Below the pieces are notes generated by a model. That model had not been told where the DNA came from, did no database searches, and saw only the letters and a program-made list of their open reading frames with translations. Source: an uncultured Lentisphaeria bacterium (GTDB lineage: Bacteria > Verrucomicrobiota > Lentisphaeria > Victivallales > Victivallaceae). Taken from it: a DNA stretch of 16,976 bases. Positions 6,744 to 12,948 of this stretch are shown here, one piece after another; positions within the stretch are counted from its first letter, which is position 1, and every line of letters begins with the position of its first letter. The position numbers and the translations under genes were made by a program. The stretch covers positions 1 to 16,976 of the forward strand of contig CASFXO010000127.1 in NCBI GenBank assembly GCA_949298665.1. Reading direction: 5' to 3'.

Positions 6744-7640
6744 TCACCCCAGGGTATGATCGCTGATCAGTTCGTGAATGAGTCCGGTGATACCGGCATC
6801 GGTCGGTTCCACCGCCTTGGCTTCGCTCGCGGTCAGCACCACGCTCATGATGTTTTTGACCTTGGTCGGAGAACCCGCCAGCCCGATCCGATTCCGGTCG
6901 GCACCGACGTATTCGGCCGACCATTCCTCGATAAGCAGCCCTCTGGCGCGCAGATCCTCGATCACGGGAGCCGCGGATTCGGAATCGACGTAATTGGAAT
7001 CCCCCTGCGCCTTCAGTACTTCCGACGGGGTTTTCGCCCGTTTGTACTTCATGATCCGATGTCCGGCCATCGGACGCGGGTCGTTGCCTTCGATCACCGT
7101 CATCAGTGCCGGAAGCGGCGATTCGAGCACTTCATAACCACCTTCGATCGCACGCCGCGCGACCACCTTTTCGGGGGTCAGCTCCAGCACTTCCTCGACG
7201 TAGCAGATCTGCGGAATGTGCAGTTTTTCGGCCAGCTGCGGTCCCACCTGGGCGGTATCGCCGTCGATGGCCTGACGGCCGCAGAGAATCAGATCGAACT
7301 TGCCGATTTTCTTCGCACAGCAGCTCAGGGCATAGCTTGTGGCCAGCGTGTCCGCCCCGGCAAACGCCCGGTCCGTCAGCAGCACACACTCATCGGCGCC
7401 GCGGAACAGGGAATTGCGCAGCACCTCCGCGGCGGAGGGCGGTCCCATGGTTCCGACCACGACGCGAACGCCATAGCGGTCTTTCAGTTGGAGAGCAAGC
7501 TCAAGGGCGTTGAGATCTTCGGGATTGAAGATCGCGGGGAGAGCTGCCCGATTCACGGTACCCTCCGGCGTCATGGCGTCGCCGGTAATGTTCTGGGTAT
7601 CCGGAACCTGCTTGACGAACACGAGTACGGTGTAGCTCAC
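6744..7640 (-). CDS. etfB: Electron transfer flavoprotein beta subunit
   Basis: 298 residues, starting with GTG (7638-7640) preceded by GGGAG eight bases upstream. EtfB binds AMP or, in bifurcating Etfs, a second FAD. Landmarks: VFVKQVPDTQ (7-16), NPEDLNALE (39-47), RGADECVLLTDRAFAGADT (80-98) and GRQAIDGDTAQVGPQLAE (121-138). The last motif is the form found in clostridial, bifurcation-capable EtfB; mitochondrial-type EtfB has K-A-I-D-D-D-x-N-Q-T-G there. The protein is ~40 residues longer than the mitochondrial/Paracoccus type, with an insert after ~200. It is the first gene of a three-gene operon and has a promoter and palindrome directly upstream. Confidence 0.95.
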   Translation of the reverse strand: MSYTVLVFVKQVPDTQNITGDAMTPEGTVNRAALPAIFNPEDLNALELALQLKDRYGVRVVVGTMGPPSAAEVLRNSLFRGADECVLLTDRAFAGADTLATSYALSCCAKKIGKFDLILCGRQAIDGDTAQVGPQLAEKLHIPQICYVEEVLELTPEKVVARRAIEGGYEVLESPLPALMTVIEGNDPRPMAGHRIMKYKRAKTPSEVLKAQGDSNYVDSESAAPVIEDLRARGLLIEEWSAEYVGADRNRIGLAGSPTKVKNIMSVVLTASEAKAVEPTDAGITGLIHELISDHTLG

Positions 7641-7648
7641 AGTTTCGA

Positions 7649-7653
7649 CTCCC
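7649..7653 (-). promoter_or_regulatory. Shine-Dalgarno GGGAG for the GTG start of etfB
   Basis: GGGAG on the minus strand, eight bases before the GTG at 7638-7640. There is no ATG near this position, so this site decides the non-ATG start. Confidence 0.6.
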
Positions 7654-7692
7654 TGTTTTTATTTTGGATCCTGAAAAAATCCCCAAACACAA

Positions 7693-7703
7693 TACTTGAA
7701 GTA
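7693..7703. promoter_or_regulatory. 11-bp palindrome at the predicted etfB transcription start
   Basis: TACTT-G-AAGTA, a perfect five-base inverted repeat around a single central base, 52 bases upstream of the etfB GTG. It lies where transcription from the predicted -10 (7706-7711) would begin, so a bound dimeric repressor would block initiation. The regulator is unknown; TetR- and GntR-type regulators of acyl-CoA genes use palindromes of about this kind. Confidence 0.4.
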
Positions 7704-7705
7704 AT

Positions 7706-7734
7706 ACTATAACATCGTCTTTTCAAAATTTCCA
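7706..7734 (-). promoter_or_regulatory. Candidate promoter of the etfB-etfA-acyl-CoA dehydrogenase operon
   Basis: On the minus strand TGGAAA (7729-7734) and TATAGT (7706-7711) are separated by 17 bases; -10 matches 5 of 6 and -35 matches 4 of 6 sigma-70 positions. Transcription would start near 7699, leaving a leader of ~60 bases. Confidence 0.5.
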
Positions 7735-7755
7735 GTCGCTCCCGGCGATTCCTTG

Positions 7756-7777
7756 TTTGAAAAGAGACGGCGCCGTC
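7756..7777 (-). terminator. Possible terminator after the AraC-family gene
   Basis: GACGGCGCCGTC (7766-7777) is a perfect 12-bp palindrome followed on the minus strand by TCTTTTC. As RNA it makes only a four-pair stem with a four-base loop plus a short T-rich tail, so it is weak. It lies 47 bases after the regulator's stop and upstream of the etfB promoter. Confidence 0.35.
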
Positions 7778-7823
7778 CTATTCTCATGCCGCTCCCGCAC
7801 CGGCGACAACCGCCGTCCCGCCG

Positions 7824-8813
7824 TCAGAGGTCTTCCGATGCCGTCTCCCGCGCAATGTACCGGGTCCGGCCGGGAGGACAGCCGAAATGTTTCCGGAAAC
7901 AATTGGAAAAGTAATGCCCGTCCGCATAGCCGCAGCGGACGGCAATCTCCGCCACCGAAAGCGGCGTGTTCCACAACAGCGTCCGGGCCCTGTCCATGCG
8001 CATGCGAACGACCGTGTTCCAGACCGTGCACCCCTTGCTCCGCAGATAACGCCGCCCCAGCGTCCGCGCGGAAATCCCGAAATGGGCGGCGATCTTCTCC
8101 AGTGAGAGATTGCGGTGCAGATTGTTCTGCAGATACTCGTCCACCCGCGACAGAAACAGCCGATCCGTCAGCCGGAAAATACCGGCTTCCGGCCGCCGCC
8201 TCCCCGTCCTGCCGCCCGATGGACGCAGCACATGCAGCAGAGAATAAAAAAAGGCACGGAAGATCTGACGGATCACCGCCTGCGTTTCCGGCGTTCGTTC
8301 CGGCAACAGCTCCAGCATGGCGTCCAGCGCGGCCGCGGCGAATGCGGGCAGCGGAAACACCAGACGTTCATTCCCGGTCAGGAGCAGCCCGGCATCTCCG
8401 ATTTCCTCTTCCGTTCCGAATGATTCGTTCCGACGGCCGTCCGGCATCAGCCAGATAATCAACAAAGCCATCGGCGGCCGGAGCGGCACCCAGGTGTGCG
8501 GCATGTCCGGACCGGTCAGAGAAAAGGTGCCGGGCTGAAAATATTCGCTCCGTCCCGGCGCCAGAACCCTTCCGGTGCCGAGAAACACCACCTGCAGCTC
8601 TACGAAATCGTGCCGATGAAACGCCCCCTCCGGCGCCGGCGACAGCGCATTGGTCACCCAGTGGATGTCCACTACTGAAAAAGAGCTTTCGCCCACACTG
8701 AGGGGACCGGCCACCGTCGCCAGTTCCGGTGTAATGTCGGCGACCCGGGAGAATCCTTCCGGATCGCTCCGCAGCAGCTGATTCAGATATCCCGGACTGT
8801 AGGGTTGCTCCAT
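7824..8813 (-). CDS. AraC-family transcriptional regulator
   Basis: 329 residues from the ATG at 8811-8813. This start is chosen because AAGGA lies nine bases upstream, whereas the ATG seven codons earlier has no ribosome-binding site. The N-terminal ~150 residues are a cupin-like ligand domain: HRHDFVELQ (66-74) is the usual metal/sugar-pocket strand, and 'PHTWVP' (105-110) the second. A linker of ~50 residues follows. The C-terminal ~100 residues are a double helix-turn-helix: LSLEKIAAHFGISARTLGRR (236-255) and LSVAEIAVRCGYADGHYFSN (285-304), the latter ending in the family's 'GY.D..YFS..F++..G..P'. It is transcribed away from the DUF4091/BNR genes, with a 21-bp-spaced direct repeat between, and so probably activates them in response to a sugar (inference). 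Confidence 0.92.
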   Translation of the reverse strand: MEQPYSPGYLNQLLRSDPEGFSRVADITPELATVAGPLSVGESSFSVVDIHWVTNALSPAPEGAFHRHDFVELQVVFLGTGRVLAPGRSEYFQPGTFSLTGPDMPHTWVPLRPPMALLIIWLMPDGRRNESFGTEEEIGDAGLLLTGNERLVFPLPAFAAAALDAMLELLPERTPETQAVIRQIFRAFFYSLLHVLRPSGGRTGRRRPEAGIFRLTDRLFLSRVDEYLQNNLHRNLSLEKIAAHFGISARTLGRRYLRSKGCTVWNTVVRMRMDRARTLLWNTPLSVAEIAVRCGYADGHYFSNCFRKHFGCPPGRTRYIARETASEDL

Positions 8814-8822
8814 GCAGGATTG

Positions 8823-8827
8823 TCCTT
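8823..8827 (-). promoter_or_regulatory. Shine-Dalgarno AAGGA deciding the AraC-family gene start
   Basis: AAGGA on the minus strand, nine bases before the ATG at 8811-8813. It lies inside the seven-codon extension that a start at 8834 would add. Confidence 0.5.
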
Positions 8828-8873
8828 TTCTCATAACGGGACCGGCCGAATCCTCCGGCCTGCCCGGTGGCAG

Positions 8874-8902
8874 AACTTATCACATAACCACATTGTTTTC
8901 AA
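8874..8902 (-). promoter_or_regulatory. Weak candidate promoter of the AraC-family gene
   Basis: TTGAAA (8897-8902) and TAAGTT (8874-8879) on the minus strand, 17 bases apart. The -35 is good, the -10 matches only 3 of 6. The flanking ~60 bases are strongly A+T-rich, unlike the surrounding genes. Confidence 0.25.
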
Positions 8903-8930
8903 TTAAAATATTTTTTTAATCATTTTTGTC

Positions 8931-8963
8931 ATGTCTTTATTTTCCTGCAATATGTCTTGATTT
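8931..8963. promoter_or_regulatory. Direct repeat with 21-bp period, likely AraC-family operator
   Basis: ATGTCTTTATTT (8931-8942) and ATGTCTTGATTT (8952-8963) agree at 11 of 12 bases and are spaced 21 bp start to start, two helical turns. AraC-family proteins bind direct half-sites at this spacing, one per monomer, contacting one face of the helix. The proximal half-site ends 15 bp before the -35 box of the DUF4091 promoter, a suitable position for an activator. Confidence 0.65.
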
Positions 8964-8978
8964 CACACAACAACAAGA

Positions 8979-9006
8979 TTGACTTTCCGGCGGAAATCAC
9001 TATCAT
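8979..9006 (+). promoter_or_regulatory. Sigma-70-type promoter of the DUF4091/BNR operon
   Basis: TTGACT (8979-8984) and TATCAT (9001-9006), each 5 of 6 to consensus, 16 bases apart. Predicted start near 9013. This makes a TTG translation start at 8979 impossible and leaves a leader of ~38 bases to the ATG at 9051, or ~280 bases to the ATG at 9294. Confidence 0.65.
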
Positions 9007-9038
9007 TACCAGGAGAAACCAGAAGCGCAGAAACCAAC

Positions 9039-9044
9039 AGGAAA
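9039..9044 (+). promoter_or_regulatory. Shine-Dalgarno AGGAAA for the ATG at 9051
   Basis: AGGA ends eight bases before ATG 9051. No comparable site precedes the ATG at 9294, where the upstream bases are a C- and G-run palindrome. Confidence 0.5.
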
Positions 9045-9050
9045 CACGCT

Positions 9051-11027
9051 ATGAGACAACGCCCGCCGCTGATCCCGCGGCCACCGTCCCCGCCGCTTCA
9101 TGCCGCCGCCGTTGGAACGCACTCCCGCGCGGGAGTGCCGCCGCCCCCCCCGGAACAGGAATCCCACCTTTCCTGCATTGAACAAACCTGCCTCCGTCCG
9201 TTCCGGTATTCGCCGCCAAACGGAACGCTCGCCGGTTTCCTTCCTCGACTCCGGAAACGGCAAAGTCAAACTTTCCCCCCGGGGCCCCGCAACATGTTCT
9301 GTTTTCTCATGATCCTTGCCGTCTTCGCCGGAGTGTCGGCGCCGCGCCTCGCGGGCCTGGAGGTGGAAATCCCTGCCCCCATGGAAAAAATCCTGCCCGA
9401 CGGCTCCAATCTGGACGGTGTGCGACGTTCGCGGATCGTTCTGGATCTGGCGGGCAATGAGTCCGAGTCCTTCCAGCTGGTGCTGCCGCCGCGCCCCGGA
9501 AAACCGTCCCGGCGAGTGCGCGTGACGGTCGACTCCTTCCCCGTCGACGGCATTGCCGTGGACGTGTTCCGGGTGGGATACGTCCGGACCGGCAATCCGT
9601 CCTACGCCGTATCCCGGGTGGGCTTGTGGCCGGACCCGCTCTTCGCCGCGACGGAGATCACGTTGACACCGGAACGCTGCGGCGTCCTGTTTTTCAATGT
9701 CTCAGTTCGCGGGGAGGTACAGCCCGGTGTGTACCGCAGCACTGTCCGGCTGACGGCGGAAGACGGCGAGCGGAAGGAAATTCCGCTCCAGCTGAGGGTG
9801 CGGGATTTCGTGCTGCCGTTTCCCGGCACCTTGAAAGTGCCGGTCGGGCTGTACCCCGACCCGATCGCGGCATTCTATCGGAACGCGTCCGGAACGGCTG
9901 AACCGTTCAGCGATGAAGAATGGCGGCAATGGGCCCTGTTCCTCACCCGAAACCGTATGCCCCCCAAGGAACTGGGCACCGCGTACATGCAATCTCTACC
10001 CGACCGGCCGCTCGTTCCTGATCCGGCCGTCGTTCAGAAAAATGTTCAGGCGCTGGCGCCGCTGGTGGTGCCGGAAAGTTTTCACTTTTTCCGGCTGCCC
10101 AGCGCCGTCACCATGCGTAAACGTATGGACGGCGGCCGGACCGGACCGGAGCTGGTGACCGGCATGCAGCCGGAAGTCGTTGCCGCCGCATGGCGGGATG
10201 CGGGTCTGCCCCCCAACCGCCTCCTGTACGGATGCGACGAACCGAAAGTCGGCGATCAGGAACTGCTGCAGCAGCTCCGCCGAACCTATCTGGAGGTGAA
10301 ACAGGCGATCCCCGGCGTCCGCATTATGCAGACCATCAGCGGCGACGCTCCGGTTCTGGCGGGAGCCGTCGATATCTGGTGTCCCAAAATTTCCGGCGCG
10401 TTTCATCCCTTTTTTCAGGAGCGCCGCAAGGCGGGGGACGAACTCTGGATCTATACCTGCTGCTCGCCGATTCCCCCCGCGGCCAATCTGTTCGTCGACC
10501 GGCCGGCAATCGAACACCGGATCCTGCCGTGGATGGCGGCCAGAGTGGGCGCGACCGGGTTCCTCTACTGGTCGTCCGCCTGGTTCAGGGGCGTGCCGGA
10601 AAAGGAATGGCCGGAGGACGGCGACTGGAACCTCAGCCGTCATGAATTCTACTGGAGTGTGTGGATTCATACCAACGGCGACGGCATTCTGCTTTATCCC
10701 GGAAAAGATCGGAAACCGCATCCGTCCATCCGGCTCTTCGCGCTGCGGGACGGCCTGGAGGACTATGAATACCTGGCGCTGCTGAAACACTACCTGAAGA
10801 AGGTCGAGAACCTGCCCGTTTACCGCACACCCGCAGGAGCGGCGCTGGTGAAGGAAGCCCGGGACCTCACCACCGTCCCGGACGAAATCGTCACCGATGC
10901 CGTCACCTACATCCGTTCCCCCGGACAACTGCTTGAACGACGACGGCGGATCGCCGACATGATCGAACAACTGAAACACGTTCTGGAAAAGCAGGACTTC
11001 AAACGCTGGGGAAAACGCGATGCCTGA
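9051..11027 (+). CDS. DUF4091 glycoside-hydrolase-like secreted protein
   Basis: 658 residues from ATG 9051. An N-terminal Pro/Arg-rich stretch of ~80 residues precedes a hydrophobic segment beginning MFCFLMILAVFAGVSA (82-97) that looks like the true signal sequence, so translation could also begin at 9294. A beta-sandwich of ~150 residues follows (about 105-255), then a TIM-barrel-like region with YGCDEP (393-398), a position where related barrels carry acidic catalytic residues. The C-terminal DUF4091 block is GDGILLYPG (544-552) with SIRLFALRDGLEDYEYL (559-575). Proteins with this domain are predicted glycosidases acting on host or plant glycans; the substrate here is unknown. First gene after an AraC-family operator and promoter; its last eight bases overlap the start of the BNR gene, indicating coupled translation. 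Confidence 0.88.
   Translation: MRQRPPLIPRPPSPPLHAAAVGTHSRAGVPPPPPEQESHLSCIEQTCLRPFRYSPPNGTLAGFLPRLRKRQSQTFPPGPRNMFCFLMILAVFAGVSAPRLAGLEVEIPAPMEKILPDGSNLDGVRRSRIVLDLAGNESESFQLVLPPRPGKPSRRVRVTVDSFPVDGIAVDVFRVGYVRTGNPSYAVSRVGLWPDPLFAATEITLTPERCGVLFFNVSVRGEVQPGVYRSTVRLTAEDGERKEIPLQLRVRDFVLPFPGTLKVPVGLYPDPIAAFYRNASGTAEPFSDEEWRQWALFLTRNRMPPKELGTAYMQSLPDRPLVPDPAVVQKNVQALAPLVVPESFHFFRLPSAVTMRKRMDGGRTGPELVTGMQPEVVAAAWRDAGLPPNRLLYGCDEPKVGDQELLQQLRRTYLEVKQAIPGVRIMQTISGDAPVLAGAVDIWCPKISGAFHPFFQERRKAGDELWIYTCCSPIPPAANLFVDRPAIEHRILPWMAARVGATGFLYWSSAWFRGVPEKEWPEDGDWNLSRHEFYWSVWIHTNGDGILLYPGKDRKPHPSIRLFALRDGLEDYEYLALLKHYLKKVENLPVYRTPAGAALVKEARDLTTVPDEIVTDAVTYIRSPGQLLERRRRIADMIEQLKHVLEKQDFKRWGKRDA
9199..9284 (+). 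repeat. Inverted repeats inside the DUF4091 leader region
   Basis: CGTTCCG (9199-9205) pairs with CGGAACG (9221-9227). GCCGGTTTCC (9231-9240) pairs with GGAAACGGC (9253-9261) except for one bulged base. A run of C and G forming CCCCGGGG and GGGGCCCC lies near 9277-9288. The cluster lies just before the ATG at 9294, in sequence that is open in frame but unlike a protein domain, so it may be a structured leader or a dispersed repeat unit. Confidence 0.35.
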
Positions 11028-12267
11028 CCTGATCGAACTCCAACGCACCCGTCCGGACCATATCGTATTCATTCCGCAGGGGAACGACAATCCGCCGGAC
11101 GCCGCCAATGAACACTTTCTGGTCTTCGAACGCCGCGACGGCACTTTCGCCGCGGTCTGGACCCAGTCCAGTTTCGAAGGCCGTTACGACCAGCACATCG
11201 TCTTCGCCGAATCCGACCGCCATGCCCGCGTCTGGAGCCGCCCCCGGCTGCTTGCCGGGCACGACATCGATCCGGACACCGGCAAAAACATGTGCAGCTG
11301 GGCCTTTCCGCTGGTCAGCCGGTCGGGTCGTATTTACGTCCTGTACGTCCGGCACATCGGCGTCAACGACATCTGCAGACACACCACCGGCATCATGACC
11401 GGCATTTTCAGCGACGACAACGGCGCCACCTGGTCCGAACCGCAGGCAGTCCCGATGCCGGCCACCGTCTGGGATTCCACCGATCCCGCCATGCCGCCCA
11501 GCGTCATCATCTGGCAGAAACCCCTGCGGTTCGGCGACGGCCGTTATCTGGCCGGCATCACCCGCTGAGTCAGCCCCTCCCGTTACACCGTCCCTCCGGG
11601 GCCATGGATCAACTGGCACACGGTGGTCGACATCCTGCGCTTTGAAAACATCGACGACGACGTCCCCCCCGGCCGGCTGCGCATCACCAATCTGACGGAT
11701 CACGGCCGCACGCTGCGCTATCCCAATCCCAACTACCCGGAGCTCTCCGCCCTGCAGGAAGCCACGCTCTCGGAACTGCCGGACGGCCGTATCTTCGCCG
11801 TCATGCGTTCCGTTGCCGGCTGTCCCGTCTGGAGTCTCTCCGCCGACGGCGGTGAAAGCTGGAGCACACCGGAAGCACTGCGCTACCGGGACCATGCGCC
11901 GGTCATCCGCCATCCGCTCAGTCCCTGTCCATGCTACCGGATCGGCCGGGAGGAATATGCGCTTTTCATTCACAACCACGACGGGAATTTCGGCCCCTGG
12001 ATCAACCATGAATCCAACTGCCGCCGCCCCGTTTACCTGCTGCGCGGCCGCTTTCGTCCGGAGGCCCGGCAGCCGCTGGAATTTTCCGCGCCCATCGCCT
12101 TCATGGACAGCGACAATGTGCCCCTCAACGGACGCTGCGACCTGGCACTTTACAGCAGTCTGACCCACGTGGAAGGGGATCCCGTGCTCTGGTATCCGGA
12201 CCGTAAACATTTTCTGCTGGGACGGCGTCTCTCGCGGCGTCTGCTCGACTCCGCCGTCTGGCCCTGA
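11020..12267 (+). pseudogene. BNR/Asp-box sialidase-like gene interrupted by one in-frame TGA
   Basis: The frame from ATG 11020 runs 182 codons to TGA at 11566-11568 and then continues, same frame, without another stop to TGA at 12265-12267. Read through, it would be a 415-codon protein. Two Asp boxes of the sialidase/BNR beta-propeller fold are visible, one on each side of the stop: SDDNGATW (131-138) and SADGGESW (274-281). Further blocks downstream include HPLSPCP and FIHNHDGNFGPW. The clean continuation argues for one gene with a recent nonsense change, or a sequencing error, rather than two genes. From memory of related proteins, Trp is expected after 'Thr-Arg' here, so a TGG-to-TGA change fits. 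No signal peptide is seen, so it may act on imported sugars. ATGCCTGA overlap with the DUF4091 gene; GGGG eight bases before the ATG. Restart at GTG 11623 is possible but would give half a propeller. Confidence 0.75.
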
Positions 12268-12298
12268 GCGGAAATACGAGGAAAATCGTCTGTCACAC

Positions 12299-12329
12299 CG
12301 ACGGCCGTCGTCCGGAAACGGAGCCGGAC
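12299..12329. terminator. Two short inverted repeats between convergent genes
   Basis: CGACGGCCGTCG (12299-12310) is a perfect 12-bp palindrome, abutted by GTCCGG (12310-12315) and CCGGAC (12324-12329) with an eight-base loop. They lie in the ~96-base gap where the plus-strand BNR gene and the minus-strand lipoprotein gene converge, so a bidirectional terminator is reasonable. T tracts are absent. Nothing else is seen in this gap. Confidence 0.35.
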
Positions 12330-12363
12330 TTCGAAAAAGGGCCCTGGACGAAAAATGCGCACG

Positions 12364-12948
12364 TCAAGGTTGGATGGAGGCGTCGACCGCACGGGCATTG
12401 GCACGCAGCGTTTCCCAGACGGCAGCCGCGGCGGCACCGTCATCCTCCAGATGGCGCACGACCGCTTCGCAATCGTCGAAATCCCCGGCGATCAGCGCCA
12501 CGTGGCCATCCAGGAAGAGAACCCCGACTTTTCCGTCGCTCCGCAGCCAGGGTTTCTCCAGCGCCACGGGGATGCTGGACGCCCGCCGCAGAACTTTTCC
12601 ATCCATCGGCCAGTTTTCGCCGCCGGCAAGAAAGGCGTAGGAGGTATTCTGTTCCGTCAACGGCGGCGTCGACGGCGTTGCTTCCTCATCGAAGGGGGCG
12701 ACGAATGTCCGGGGCTGATGAATCCCCTCTCCAACTACGGACAATCCGGCGGCGCCGGACACGCCGGGCAGAGCTCCGTCATTCGAATCCTGATAAACGG
12801 CGACGGCCAGCCCGATCATTTTCAAATTGGTCAGACTGGTCTTCTGGTCCAGATCGCTCAAGGGGCAGAACCAGTTCTGCCAGACCCGGCAGCCGCCCGT
12901 TGCCAGCATCCAGCACGCGAGCAGAACTGGAACGACATATCGTTTCAT
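12364..12948 (-). CDS. Putative lipoprotein with pseudopilin-like globular domain
   Basis: 194 residues. A signal sequence ends in LATGGC (15-20), a plausible but imperfect lipobox with Cys20 as lipidation site. The following TSLTNLKMIGLAVAVYQDSNDGALP (38-61; key residues Asn41, Leu42, Asp54, Asn56, Asp57, Gly58) resembles the segment just after the helix of type II secretion pseudopilins. TSYAFLAGG (102-110), ALEKPW (129-134) and VGVLFLDGHVALI (141-153) match their C-terminal part, common in Planctomycetes/Lentisphaerae. The usual prepilin leader (F-T-L-I-E-L-L) is absent. AGGAG lies eight bases before the ATG, and that ATG overlaps the stop of the thioredoxin-fold gene as ATGA. Function unknown; an envelope-anchored scaffold or minor secretion component is conceivable. 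Confidence 0.75.
   Translation of the reverse strand: MKRYVVPVLLACWMLATGGCRVWQNWFCPLSDLDQKTSLTNLKMIGLAVAVYQDSNDGALPGVSGAAGLSVVGEGIHQPRTFVAPFDEEATPSTPPLTEQNTSYAFLAGGENWPMDGKVLRRASSIPVALEKPWLRSDGKVGVLFLDGHVALIAGDFDDCEAVVRHLEDDGAAAAAVWETLRANARAVDASIQP

Noticed and set aside
6736..6924. N-terminal extension of etfA by 63 codons
   Set aside because: It lies within etfB, is Arg-rich, and the ATG at 6735 yields the family-normal length with its own ribosome-binding site.
5782..7712. Two long plus-strand open frames opposite etfA and etfB
   Set aside because: Shadows of well-recognised Etf subunits.
8979..9050. TTG start for the DUF4091 gene at 8979
   Set aside because: The TTG is part of the predicted -35 box (TTGACT), so it would not be in the mRNA.
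11566..11600. Selenocysteine insertion at the in-frame TGA of the BNR gene
   Set aside because: Only a five-pair GCCCC/GGGGC stem with a ~20-base loop follows, unlike a good bacterial SECIS, and BNR proteins are not known selenoproteins.
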